Below, piece after piece: positions 29,620 through 39,545 of a DNA stretch of 64,000 bases (its first letter is position 1; each line of letters begins with the position of its first letter). Source of the stretch: Polaromonas sp. YR568 (lineage in GTDB: Bacteria; Pseudomonadota; Gammaproteobacteria; Burkholderiales; Burkholderiaceae_C). The stretch covers positions 226,589 to 290,588 of the forward strand of contig NZ_FPBM01000002.1 of NCBI RefSeq assembly GCF_900116715.1. The letters are read 5' to 3'. The translations under genes and the position numbers were made by a program. Under the pieces are notes generated by a model, which searched no databases, had not been told where the DNA came from, and saw nothing but the letters and a program-made list of their open reading frames with translations.

Positions 29620-30303
29620 TCAAAGCGTGATGTCGTTCGTCAGCCCCGCAATCGCCGATTCGCAGGCGCTGGTGAAGATCTGCGCGGCATGCTCCAGCGT
29701 GGGCATATCGGCCGGCGTGTACTGCATGCGCAGGTAGGTCTTGCCGCGCAGCACCATCAGGATAAAAGGCACCTGCGGGTCCGGCGAGGGCTCCGGCCAG
29801 GACATCAGCAGCTCGACCAGGTGGGTGTCCAGCCAGGCCTGGGCGTGGATGCGCTGGTCGGCCATGACGGCATAGCGCTGCCAAAAGGGTTTGGGCAGGC
29901 TTTCCCAGCCCACTTCCGAATACATCGCCAGCCAGCGCATTTCTTCGGGCAGGCTCGGGTCGGCCGTGGTTTGCAGGGTGTCGGTGTAGGCCTGGTAAGC
30001 GCGCTTTTCCAGCGCTTCCTTCAGCGGCCGGTTCATGACCAGCACCGAGACATCGTCATTGACCTTGACCTCGCCCCGGGCGCGCAGCTCCTCGCCGCGG
30101 ATGTAGTCACGCGAGGCGCGGCCCCGTTCCATCTTCCAGGGTTTGCCGCTGATCGTGCCCTTGAGCGCAAAGCCCTTGCCGTCCATGCCGGTGTACGAAA
30201 AGCCGCGCGTGCCGGCCCATTCTGACACCGGGTCTTCCGACAGCGCAGAGTCATTGGCATCCGCCTTACCCGCAACAAAGACTTTCTTGAGCCGCTCAAA
30301 CAT
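29620..30303 (-). CDS. Hypothetical protein
   Basis: A 227-residue soluble-looking protein that I do not recognise. It starts MFERLKKVFVAGKAD, has no signal peptide, and holds a mid part with KGTISGKPWKMERGRASRDYI followed by alternating strands, and a helical C-terminal half with VLMSWPEPS-like segments. The start at 30303 is preceded by an A/G-rich stretch (AAGAGAAAAGAC); an extension to 30363 is possible but adds 20 residues of weak composition. It is divergent from the GST gene. Function unknown. Confidence 0.65.
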   Translation of the reverse strand: MFERLKKVFVAGKADANDSALSEDPVSEWAGTRGFSYTGMDGKGFALKGTISGKPWKMERGRASRDYIRGEELRARGEVKVNDDVSVLVMNRPLKEALEKRAYQAYTDTLQTTADPSLPEEMRWLAMYSEVGWESLPKPFWQRYAVMADQRIHAQAWLDTHLVELLMSWPEPSPDPQVPFILMVLRGKTYLRMQYTPADMPTLEHAAQIFTSACESAIAGLTNDITL

Positions 30304-30407
30304 GGTTTTGTCTTTTCTCTTAAAGTGCAGCAGACATCGCACGGGGTCTTTCAGACCTGGCATCGACAGCGCGCAAACATCACATCATAGTAGCCAAGGA
30401 AGTCTCA

Positions 30408-31112
30408 ATGATTAACGTTTACACATGGCCTACGCCCAACGGCCACAAAGTCCACATCATGCTGGAGGAATGCGGTTTCCGCCTGGGCCGTGACTGGCAG
30501 GCCATCCCCGTCAACATCGGCACGGGCGACCAGTTCAAGCCCGAATTCCTGGCCATCAGCCCCAACAACAAGATTCCGGCCCTGGTCGACCCCGTGGGGC
30601 CTGACGGCAAGCCGATTTCGGTGTTTGAATCCGGCGCCATCCTGCTCTACCTGGCCGCCAAAACCGGGCAATTTTTACCCCAAACCGACCGGCTCAAGTT
30701 CCAGGTGCTGCAGTGGCTGATGTTCCAGATGGGCGGCGTAGGCCCCATGATTGGGCAGACGCACCACTTTCGCCAGTACGCACCCGAAAAGATCGAGTAC
30801 GCCATCAACCGCTACACCAACGAAACCAAACGGCTTTACGGCGTGATGGACAAGCAGCTGGCCGGCAGCAAATTCATCGCCTGCGACGAATACAGCATCG
30901 CCGACATCGCCATCTTCCCCTGGCTGCGCAACTGGCAAAACCACGGCATCGATTGGGCCGACTACCCGCATTTAAAGAAATGGTTCGACCTCATCAGCGA
31001 ACGCCCCGCCGTGCAGCGCGGCGTGCAGGTGCTGGCCGACCTGCGCCGGCCCATCACCGACGACAAGGCGCGCGAAGTCCTGTTCGGCAAGACGCAGTAC
31101 AAAAAGCGTTGA
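30408..31112 (+). CDS. Glutathione S-transferase family protein (YfcG/Ure2p-like)
   Basis: A 234-residue GST. The N-terminal thioredoxin-like domain carries YTWPTPNGHKVHIMLEECG, the active-site region in which Thr/Asn replace the usual Tyr or Ser, then SPNNKIPALVD and ESGAILLYLAAKTG (glutathione site). The alpha-helical domain ends near residue 205. This active-site type is that of the Nu-class YfcG and Ure2p, which act as disulfide reductases. The gene is single and is followed by the hairpin repeat and tRNA-Arg. Confidence 0.88.
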   Translation: MINVYTWPTPNGHKVHIMLEECGFRLGRDWQAIPVNIGTGDQFKPEFLAISPNNKIPALVDPVGPDGKPISVFESGAILLYLAAKTGQFLPQTDRLKFQVLQWLMFQMGGVGPMIGQTHHFRQYAPEKIEYAINRYTNETKRLYGVMDKQLAGSKFIACDEYSIADIAIFPWLRNWQNHGIDWADYPHLKKWFDLISERPAVQRGVQVLADLRRPITDDKAREVLFGKTQYKKR

Positions 31113-31113
31113 G

Positions 31114-31219
31114 ATCAATGCGCTCCTGAGCGCAGTTGATTTGGGATCAGATCGCGTAGCGAGAACGCGTCAGCAAGTCCGAGCCGCACCGCAGGAACCG
31201 GAACGTACTTCAGGTACGT
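31114..31219. repeat. Hairpin repeat between GST and tRNA-Arg
   Basis: An 11-base-pair stem pairs ATCAATGCGCT (31114-31124) with AGCGCAGTTGAT (31129-31140, one bulge). Further on ACGTAC (31203-31208) pairs with GTACGT (31214-31219). The stretch ggaaccggaacgtacttcaggtacg type is one I recall repeating near genes in Comamonadaceae. The first hairpin begins two bases after the GST stop and could help end its transcript. Confidence 0.5.
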
Positions 31220-31280
31220 GAGGATTCTGAGGAGCGCATCGGGCTTGATCACGCGTTCGCAGTAGCGAGATGGCCCAAAT

Positions 31281-31357
<77 letters not shown>

Positions 31358-31566
31358 TTTGTGTATGTGGAGGCTGAGGCAATGCCGCGCGGGGCGGCGG
31401 CCGTTTCAGCTCGTCGCGAATCATACCTTCAATCAACCGCGGCCCACGCATTTCACCTCGTGGACTTGTCACTATTACCAGCGAGTTTTCCTGACACCGC
31501 CAAACGGTGGCGGGGGTATATATTGGTCTCTTCGGCCACAAGCCACTGGCGAGGAGACCTCCAAGA

Positions 31567-32016
31567 ATGACCCGACCCACCATGCTGCTGGTAGAGGACA
31601 ACCCTGCCCACGCGGAACTCACCATGGTCACGCTGCAGGAAAACGGCGCGGACCACGAAATCATCGTCGCGCGCGACGGCAAGGAAGCCCTCGATTACCT
31701 GTTCTGCGAGGGCGCCTTCAGCGGCCGGCCAAGCGACCAGCCGCCCGAACTCGTCATGCTGGACCTGGGCCTGCCCGGCATGAGCGGACTGGAGGTGATG
31801 CAGCGCATGCGCGGCGACCCGCGAACCTTCTTCGTCCCCGTCGTCATGCTGACCGCTTCGCCGGAAAGCTCCAGGGCGGTCATGGCCCTTAAAGGCGGGC
31901 TCAACAGCTACGTGCGCAAGCCGCTGCACTTTCGGGATTTTCAGGAAAAACTGGAGCAGTTGCGCGAATACTGGCGCACGTCCAACTTCGCACCGCTGAT
32001 CAACCCGGGACTGTGA
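31567..32016 (+). CDS. Single-domain response regulator
   Basis: A 149-residue receiver-only protein. The acidic pair is in LLVEDNPAHAELT, the phospho-acceptor Asp in VMLDLGLPGMSG, the Thr in VMLTAS and the Lys in YVRKPLHF. It resembles Rcp1-type regulators that pair with bacteriophytochrome histidine kinases; no kinase gene is in the window. ATG at 31567 preceded by GGAGACC; an upstream in-frame start at 31507 is weaker. It lies between two tRNA genes read on the other strand, with a terminator just after it. Confidence 0.9.
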   Translation: MTRPTMLLVEDNPAHAELTMVTLQENGADHEIIVARDGKEALDYLFCEGAFSGRPSDQPPELVMLDLGLPGMSGLEVMQRMRGDPRTFFVPVVMLTASPESSRAVMALKGGLNSYVRKPLHFRDFQEKLEQLREYWRTSNFAPLINPGL

Positions 32017-32063
32017 CAGCCGTAACGGCCCCGGCAAGGCCGGCTACAGGAAAGGCAGACATG

Positions 32064-32089
32064 AAAAAGCCCACTTGCGTGGGCTTTTT
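32064..32089. terminator. Bidirectional terminator
   Basis: AAAAAGCCCAC at 32064-32074 pairs with GTGGGCTTTTT at 32079-32089 around a 4-base loop. It can end both the response regulator gene and tRNA-Pro. Confidence 0.85.
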
Positions 32090-32101
32090 ACCGGGAAATA
32101 A

Positions 32102-32178
32102 TGGTCGGAGTACAAGGATTCGAACCTTGGACCCCCTGGTCCCAAACCAGGTGCGCTACCAGACTGCGCCACACTCCG
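32102..32178 (-). tRNA. tRNA-Pro (TGG)
   Basis: The 77-base molecule includes an encoded CCA. The acceptor stem pairs CGGAGTG with TACTCCG with one G-T pair. The anticodon stem CCTGG/CCAGG flanks the loop TTTGGGA, giving TGG. The T-loop is TTCGAAT. Confidence 0.97.
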
Positions 32179-32256
32179 ACTAGTCAAATATTATAGCCCG
32201 AACCCGCTACACTTTGCCGCACTCCCCCTCATTTTTTCCATTCACGGGCCCGCACC

Positions 32257-32337
32257 ATGAAACTTCGCCTCGCTGCCCAGCCGGATTCGCACTGGCCCAG
32301 CGAGAAGGGCTGCCCCTGCAGCCCTGCCGGTGCATGA
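32257..32337 (+). CDS. Possible 26-residue leader peptide
   Basis: A short frame MKLRLAAQPDS... of 26 codons starts at an ATG and its stop overlaps the TRAP small-permease start in ATGA (32334-32337). Its residues show no family. It may provide translational coupling for the permease; it may also be chance. Confidence 0.3.
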   Translation: MKLRLAAQPDSHWPSEKGCPCSPAGA

Positions 32338-32837
32338 GATTGCTGCACGCGGCCAAGGCAGCGTCCTGGATGGACAAGGGCCTGACACACATGACGGCGG
32401 TATTCGGGCTGCTGGTGCTGCCGCTGGCGGCGCTGCTGCTGGCCCAATGGCCGCTGCGCGAGCTCGTACAGGCTTATTCGCGCCAGGCCAATGACGCAGC
32501 GCAGGTACTGTTCGCGCTGTATGTGGCGGTGGCCGTCACTGCGGCCTCCAGAAGTCACGCCCACCTAGCCTCGCTGCAGCCGCGTCCAGACGGCGCGCCC
32601 CGCCCGCGCTGGCAGGCCTGGGCGCTGCTGGCCTGCGTGACGCCTTGGGCGCTATTCATGCTCTGGGCCGGCTGGCCGCTGGTTGCGGCCTCCGTGGCTT
32701 CTTTCGAGCGATTCGGCGAAACACTCAGTCCGGGGTACTTCCTGATCAAGCTCGCCATGGCATTGATGCTCTTGCTGGTGCTGGTGGAAGGCTTGCTCGA
32801 ACTGCTGCCGCATGGCCGCGCGCCGGGCTCACCATGA
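32334..32837 (+). CDS. TRAP transporter small permease (DctQ-like)
   Basis: A 167-residue membrane subunit of a TRAP transporter with four helices: MTAVFGLLVLPLAALLLA, VLFALYVAVAVTAA, WALLACVTPWALFMLWAG and FLIKLAMALMLLLVLVEGL. The DctQ signature (small, four helices, downstream of a receptor gene, upstream of DctM) holds except that there is no receptor gene here. The ATG at 32334 overlaps the stop of a short upstream frame. The stop overlaps the start of the large permease gene by four bases. Confidence 0.8.
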   Translation: MRLLHAAKAASWMDKGLTHMTAVFGLLVLPLAALLLAQWPLRELVQAYSRQANDAAQVLFALYVAVAVTAASRSHAHLASLQPRPDGAPRPRWQAWALLACVTPWALFMLWAGWPLVAASVASFERFGETLSPGYFLIKLAMALMLLLVLVEGLLELLPHGRAPGSP

Positions 32838-34297
32838 GCCTCGCGGGCTTGTGGATGCTGCTGGCGCTGGGCGTGCTGATCCTGGCCACCGGCCTGCCGG
32901 TCTGGGCGTTGCTGATCGGGGTGTCTAGCCTGTTCGCGGCGCTGGGCCTGGCCGCGGGCGCTTTCGACCTTCAGATTTTGCAGGCCCTGCCTGTGCGGAC
33001 GCTGGGCCTGCTGGAAAACGATTTGCTGCAGGCCATGCCGCTGTATGTCTTCATGGGCGTGTTGCTGCAGCGCCTGACGGTCGCCGACGCGCTGTTCTCC
33101 GCGCTGCTGCGGCTATTTCGTCCGCTGGCCGGCGCGCACGCCCTCTCGGCCCTGGGCGTAGGCGCCCTCATCGCGCCCATGAACGGGTCGGTCGCCTCCA
33201 GCTCCGCCCTGCTCTCGCGCCTGGTGGCGCCGCGCATGGCGCACCTGGACACCGCGCGGGCGGTCTCCATCATCAGCGTCGCCGCCACCATAGGCGTGGT
33301 GGTGCCGCCCTCGCTGGTCTTGCTGCTGCTGGGCGACGCCATGCTGCTGGCCCACCTGGAGGCCAGCCGGCTGCCGGGCTATCTGCAGGCCGGCCAGCGC
33401 ATCATCAACACCCAGGACGTGATGCACGCCGCGTTGCTGCCCGCCCTGTGCGTGCTGGCGCTCTGGGCCCTGGTGGCCTGGCGCCAGGCGCGAAAGCGCC
33501 AGGAAGCGCCGCCGCAAGCGCCTCTTGGCCGCACGCAGGCCACCGTCGCGCTGGTCGCGGGCGGCACCATCGTCCTGCTGCTGGCCGGCGTCTTTACCGG
33601 CAAGCTCTATGCGGTGGAGGCTGCAGCCACTGGCGCCACGCTGCTGGTGGCCTCGGCCCTCGCGGGCCGTTCACTTTCTGTGGCAGCCTGGCAGACGGTG
33701 TTGGCCGACACGCTCAAGCTCAGTGGCGCCCTGTTTGCGCTGCTGGTGGGCGCGACCACTTTCAGCCTGGTATTTCGCGTGTTCGGCACCGACCGCTGGC
33801 TCAACGCCCTGCTGCTGGGCTCCACGCTGCCACCTGGCGTAACGGCAGCCCTGGTGCTGCTGCTGGTGGCGCTATGCGCCTGGGTGCTCGATGCCTTCGA
33901 AATGATTTTTGTCATCGTGCCCATCGTCGCGCCGGCGCTGATTGCTCGCCTGGGCGACGCGCAACAGGCCGCAGTGTTGCTGCTGCTGGTGCTGCAGCTG
34001 AGTTTCCTGATTCCACCCATGGGCTATGCGGTGCTGATGGCCCGGTCCCGCTCGGGCCTCCCGGCCATTTCGAGCCGGCGGCTGCTGGGCGCGCTATGGC
34101 CCATGCTGCTGGTGCAGGTGGCGCTTACGGTGGTGGTGTTTGCCTTCCCTGCCACCGTGCACTGGCTGGACACACCCGCGCCGCCGGAGTCCGTGCAGGC
34201 GCCCATGGCCGACGATGAGATCGCGCGCCAGATGCAGGAGATGTCTCGCGTAGAACCTCTGGAGCCGGGCGCAGCCACCGTTCCCGCTGCCCCCTGA
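32834..34297 (+). CDS. TRAP transporter large permease (DctM-like)
   Basis: A 487-residue membrane protein with 12-13 helices. Family blocks include GLLENDLLQAMPLYVFMGVLL and LSALGVGALIAPMNGSVASS, a conserved Gly/Asn-rich loop. There is also ATIGVVVPPSLVLLLLGDAM, and near the end DAFEMIFVIVPIVAPALI and FLIPPMGYAVLMA. The C-terminal 25 residues are acidic and polar. The start overlaps dctQ in ATGA, so the two are coupled. The substrate cannot be told without the receptor, which is not encoded nearby. Confidence 0.88.
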   Translation: MSLAGLWMLLALGVLILATGLPVWALLIGVSSLFAALGLAAGAFDLQILQALPVRTLGLLENDLLQAMPLYVFMGVLLQRLTVADALFSALLRLFRPLAGAHALSALGVGALIAPMNGSVASSSALLSRLVAPRMAHLDTARAVSIISVAATIGVVVPPSLVLLLLGDAMLLAHLEASRLPGYLQAGQRIINTQDVMHAALLPALCVLALWALVAWRQARKRQEAPPQAPLGRTQATVALVAGGTIVLLLAGVFTGKLYAVEAAATGATLLVASALAGRSLSVAAWQTVLADTLKLSGALFALLVGATTFSLVFRVFGTDRWLNALLLGSTLPPGVTAALVLLLVALCAWVLDAFEMIFVIVPIVAPALIARLGDAQQAAVLLLLVLQLSFLIPPMGYAVLMARSRSGLPAISSRRLLGALWPMLLVQVALTVVVFAFPATVHWLDTPAPPESVQAPMADDEIARQMQEMSRVEPLEPGAATVPAAP

Positions 34298-34346
34298 ATC
34301 GTTCCAGAATAGGGCTTGTGAACTGTTCACAAACAAGGAGACCGCA

Positions 34347-34733
34347 ATGGCCGTGAAGATCGTCAGGCTGGGCACGGCGCGAAGTGCCGGCGAAGGGCTG
34401 CGCATAGGCACCGTGCGCAGGCCGCCGCGTGGTGTACCCAAAACCGAATTCGCCTCCGGCAACTGGTATGACGTGTGGTACCCCAACCTCGCACCCAGTT
34501 TGGAGACCATGAAGCTGGGTCAATCCGTCGAATCCGACAAGGACTGGGCCGCCTTCAGCAAGAAATACCGCGCCGAGATGAACGAGTCCGACGCCAGCCG
34601 CAACCTGGACTTGCTGGCAGCGCTGTCGCATCAGTCGAATTTTGCGATGGGCTGCTATTGCGAGAACGAGGCGCGCTGCCATCGTTCGCTGTTGCGGGGT
34701 TTGCTCAGCGAACGCGGCGCAAAAATCGACTAG
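34347..34733 (+). CDS. DUF488 family protein (YeaO-like)
   Basis: A 128-residue protein of the DUF488/YeaO type. The C-terminal Cys-rich signature MGCYCENEARCHRSLLRGLL is characteristic, as is the N-terminal RLGTARS. The function is not known. The RBS AAGGAGACC precedes the ATG. It is convergent with boxB; the two stop codons are 6 bases apart. Confidence 0.85.
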   Translation: MAVKIVRLGTARSAGEGLRIGTVRRPPRGVPKTEFASGNWYDVWYPNLAPSLETMKLGQSVESDKDWAAFSKKYRAEMNESDASRNLDLLAALSHQSNFAMGCYCENEARCHRSLLRGLLSERGAKID

Positions 34734-34739
34734 CTGGAT

Positions 34740-36164
34740 TTAGAGCTTTACGTACTCGTACTCGAGCGGATTGGCGTTAATCCCGCGATCCGGCGGCGCA
34801 ATCCACGCGGCCATCTTGCCAGGCTCCGTCACCCGGTTCATCAGGCTTTTCACAAACGCCGTGTCGGCAGGCGTTGGCAGCCACTGGTCTTTTTTGGCTT
34901 CAAACTCGGCAGCGGTAATCGGGTTGCCCAGCGGGTCGGTGAAGTTGCCGGCCCAGGCGCCGACTTCACGGCGGAAACGGGTTGACGGCAACGTGAGTTC
35001 AAAGTCAACCCCGGCCCGCTTGATGCCCATGTTCCAGCGCGTCACACCGACATTGCAATCCTTGACGTATTCGAGGCGCGTGATTTCATTCATGCCGTTG
35101 CGGGTCGAGATGGTCTCGTTCTTCACACCGCCCTGCCCGTTCGGCACGACGATGCTCATCTCGGTTTCCAGCTCGACGTGATCGGCGAACTTGGCTTCAT
35201 CCGGCCGGCCCTTGATGCCGTTGCTGAAATAGTTGGCGGCGTTGGACGAGGCTTCCGAGCCAAACAGGTCCAGCGAGGAGGTGAACCAGAAGTTCATGAA
35301 TTTCTGGACGGTAGGCAGGTCGATCACACCGGCCTTGCGCAGCGTGGCCACGTCGTCGGTGTCCAGCTCCTTCATCACTTCCAGTGTGCGTTTGATAACG
35401 CGGCCCACACCCGTCTCACCCACAAACATATGGTGGGCTTCTTCCGTGAGCATGAAGCGCGTGGTGCGCGCCAGCGGGTCGAATGCGGATTCGGCAAACG
35501 ACTTGAGCTGGAACTTGCCGTCGCGGTCGGTGAAGTAGGTGAACATGAAAAAACTCAGCCAGTTGTCCATGGGCTCGTTGAAGGTGCCCAGGATGCGCGG
35601 CTTGTCGGCATCGCCGCTGTGGCGCATCAACAGCTCTTCAGCCTCTTCACGGCCATCGCGGCCAAAGTGCGCGTGCAGCAAATACACCATGGCCCAGAGG
35701 TGGCGGCCTTCTTCGACGTTCACCTGAAACAGGTTGCGCAGGTCGTACAGCGAGGGCGCGGTATGGCCCAGGAGGCGCTGCTGCTCGACAGACGCCGGCT
35801 CGGTATCGCCCTGCGTCACGATCAAACGGCGGAAGGTGGAACGATATTCGCCAGGCACGTCTTGCCAGACGTCTTCCCCCATGTGATCACCAAAGCCAAT
35901 CTTGCGGCCCTCTTCCTTGTCGGCCAGGAAGATGCCCCAGCGGTAGTCGGGCATGGGCGTGTAGCCGTAGCTGGCCCAGCCCGACGCGTCCACGCCCACG
36001 GCGGTGCGCAAATAGACTTCCTTGGCCTTGAAGTCGCTGGGGCCCATCTCGTCCCACCAGTTCAGAAAGGCGGGCTGCCAATGCTCCAGCGCGCGCTGGA
36101 GCTGGCGGTTTTCGCCGAGGTGGACGTTGTTGGGGATGAGGGCTTGGAGGTCAATAGAGCTCAT
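34740..36164 (-). CDS. boxB: Benzoyl-CoA 2,3-epoxidase oxygenase subunit BoxB
   Basis: A 474-residue di-iron oxygenase that makes 2,3-epoxybenzoyl-CoA from benzoyl-CoA and O2. Di-iron ligand regions are visible as the EEGRHLWAMVYLLHAHF helix and the EEAHHMFVGETGVGR helix (ExxH pattern), with N-terminal WWDEMGP. It needs electrons from BoxA, which is not in the window. It ends the minus-strand operon boxR-boxC-boxB; boxC ends 9 bases before it begins. Confidence 0.97.
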   Translation of the reverse strand: MSSIDLQALIPNNVHLGENRQLQRALEHWQPAFLNWWDEMGPSDFKAKEVYLRTAVGVDASGWASYGYTPMPDYRWGIFLADKEEGRKIGFGDHMGEDVWQDVPGEYRSTFRRLIVTQGDTEPASVEQQRLLGHTAPSLYDLRNLFQVNVEEGRHLWAMVYLLHAHFGRDGREEAEELLMRHSGDADKPRILGTFNEPMDNWLSFFMFTYFTDRDGKFQLKSFAESAFDPLARTTRFMLTEEAHHMFVGETGVGRVIKRTLEVMKELDTDDVATLRKAGVIDLPTVQKFMNFWFTSSLDLFGSEASSNAANYFSNGIKGRPDEAKFADHVELETEMSIVVPNGQGGVKNETISTRNGMNEITRLEYVKDCNVGVTRWNMGIKRAGVDFELTLPSTRFRREVGAWAGNFTDPLGNPITAAEFEAKKDQWLPTPADTAFVKSLMNRVTEPGKMAAWIAPPDRGINANPLEYEYVKL

Positions 36165-36173
36165 GGTGTTTCC

Positions 36174-37877
<1,704 letters not shown>

Positions 37878-37900
37878 GGGGTGTCTCCAGTGATGTCCGG

Positions 37901-38803
37901 TTATTGATGTTCGCTCTTGGCCTCGGCACGTACAACCGTTTTCGGGACGGCGCGCTCCAGGTCTTTCAGGCTTTGTTTCAGTGTGCGCGCTGCGGTGTCA
38001 ACCACGGCGTCAGCGCGGGCGTACAGTGCCTCACGGCTTGAGAGGATGCGGCGCAGGTCTTCCATCGCTTCGCTGGTCGCGCCGCGTGTCGTGTCAAAAG
38101 GCCGCATGTCGCCCTGGGCGACCACACGGGCCATGTGCTCTTCGGGGCTGGCCTTGAGCCACACGCAGTAAAACCGGCTTTGCAGCAAGTCAAAGGTTTC
38201 GCGTTCACTCACGATGCTGCCGCCAGTGGTCATCACCACGCCGCCGGGGTGGTCCTCGGCGATGCGGAACAGCGCGCGGCGTTCATAGCGACGGTAGCCG
38301 GCCTGCCCATGCAACAGCAAAATTTCATTCATGCTGGTGCCGGCTTCGCGTTCAATCTCGCGGTCCAGCTCGATGAAAGGCACGCCGCGCTCGGCCGCCA
38401 GCTGGCTGCCCAGCGTGGACTTGCCCGCGCCGCGCAAGCCGATCAGGGCGATGCGCTGCTCGCGGCCCTGGGAGTCACTGAGGCCAAAGGTGCTGCCCAG
38501 CATGCCGTAGGCCTGGTCCAGCTGGGTGTCGTCCAGCCGCATCAAGAGGCCCTGCACACGCGCCAGCGCCGGGCGCGGGGCGTCCTGCAGCAGTTCGAGT
38601 ATGGAGATATTCAGCGCGCGGGCCGCGGCCTCCAGTGAATTGATGGAGACATTGCCCTTGCCCGTTTCCACGTCGGCCAGAAAGCGTTCGCTGAGGCCGG
38701 AGTCGGAAGCCAGCTGCTTGCGCGTCATGCCGCGGCGGGCACGCCAGGCCCGCACACGGGCGCCCAGTTCGCTGAGCGTGGCTTTCGATTCCTGTTCAGA
38801 CAT
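37901..38803 (-). CDS. boxR: Transcriptional regulator BoxR (HTH plus shikimate kinase-like)
   Basis: A 300-residue regulator of the BzdR/BoxR type. An XRE-like helix-turn-helix covers residues 15-65 (MTRKQLASDSGLSERFLADV). A linker follows, then a shikimate-kinase-like domain with the P-loop GLRGAGKST near 128 and an LDREIEREAG block. In Azoarcus these bind benzoyl-CoA as effector. The frame opens at TTG 38812, but the ATG at 38803 has GGAA just upstream, so I use that. It leads boxC and boxB from the promoter at 38898-38925. Confidence 0.95.
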   Translation of the reverse strand: MSEQESKATLSELGARVRAWRARRGMTRKQLASDSGLSERFLADVETGKGNVSINSLEAAARALNISILELLQDAPRPALARVQGLLMRLDDTQLDQAYGMLGSTFGLSDSQGREQRIALIGLRGAGKSTLGSQLAAERGVPFIELDREIEREAGTSMNEILLLHGQAGYRRYERRALFRIAEDHPGGVVMTTGGSIVSERETFDLLQSRFYCVWLKASPEEHMARVVAQGDMRPFDTTRGATSEAMEDLRRILSSREALYARADAVVDTAARTLKQSLKDLERAVPKTVVRAEAKSEHQ

Positions 38804-38897
38804 GGTTTCCAAGCAGCACCTGTGGAAGAAAAAGTCGTTGAAAGTTGCGAAAAATCGCGTTTGAGGGGTTTCAGGACTTGCGCCCCCAATGAATTGC

Positions 38898-38925
38898 AGT
38901 ATACTTCAGGTTAAATCGATGTCAA
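38898..38925 (-). promoter_or_regulatory. Sigma-70-like promoter for boxR-boxC-boxB
   Basis: On the minus strand the -35 hexamer TTGACA (38920-38925) and the -10 TATACT (38898-38903) are 16 bases apart. TGCA tetramers overlap the -10 (38895-38898) and lie upstream of the -35 (38935-38938); TGCA motifs are the core of BzdR/BoxR operators in Azoarcus. BoxR autocontrol is therefore plausible. Confidence 0.65.
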
Positions 38926-38956
38926 GCAGTTTATTGCATCTTTTATCCGGAGACAG

Positions 38957-39451
38957 ATGATGAAACTCAAAATCCTCGTAGGCACCATGACCAGCACCGC
39001 CGACTATGTGGCGCAGGCAATCCAGATGGATTGCGCAGATCTGGTGAGCGAGATTGAAGTGCTGCTGATGGACGACCTGGACATCAGCGTGTTTGATGCT
39101 GCGAACGCAGAAGATGCACTTTATCTCATCTGCACATCCACCTACGGCTCGGGCGATGTGCCCGACAACGCCCGTGCCCTGTACGAATCTCTGGGTGCCA
39201 ACCCCCAGTTCTTGGGCCACGTGCGCTACGGCGTCATCGCGCTGGGCGACCGCACCTACATGCAGACCTTCTGTTTTGGCGGCAAGAAATTTGACGAACG
39301 CCTGACCGACCTGGGCGCCCAGCGCATCGGAGACGTCTGGCTCCACGACGCCAGCAGCGGCACCATGCCTGAAACCGAAGGCACCGAGTGGTGCCGCACC
39401 TGGCTGGCCGGCGCGCTGCAGACCCTGGGAGCGAGTTCTGCCACCGCCTGA
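38957..39451 (+). CDS. Flavodoxin domain-containing protein (MioC-like)
   Basis: A 164-residue FMN-binding electron-transfer protein. The phosphate loop LVGTMTSTADYVA and the isoalloxazine loops CTSTYGSGDVPDN and LGDRTYMQTFCFGGKKFDE are visible. Related MioC-type flavodoxins pair with NADPH:flavodoxin reductases. It lies between the divergent box operon and the benzoate-CoA ligase gene. The ligase start is 95 bases downstream. It could pass electrons to BoxB, but the standard donor is BoxA. Start at 38957 or the adjacent ATG at 38960; GGAG lies upstream. Confidence 0.88.
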   Translation: MMKLKILVGTMTSTADYVAQAIQMDCADLVSEIEVLLMDDLDISVFDAANAEDALYLICTSTYGSGDVPDNARALYESLGANPQFLGHVRYGVIALGDRTYMQTFCFGGKKFDERLTDLGAQRIGDVWLHDASSGTMPETEGTEWCRTWLAGALQTLGASSATA

Positions 39452-39545
39452 GAATTTCAAGAGAAATCGCCGCATCGCCCCTGAATAGCGTGCGTGACCA
39501 GCTATAAAAATAATAGCAAGACAAAAAAGCAATCTGGAGACAAGC

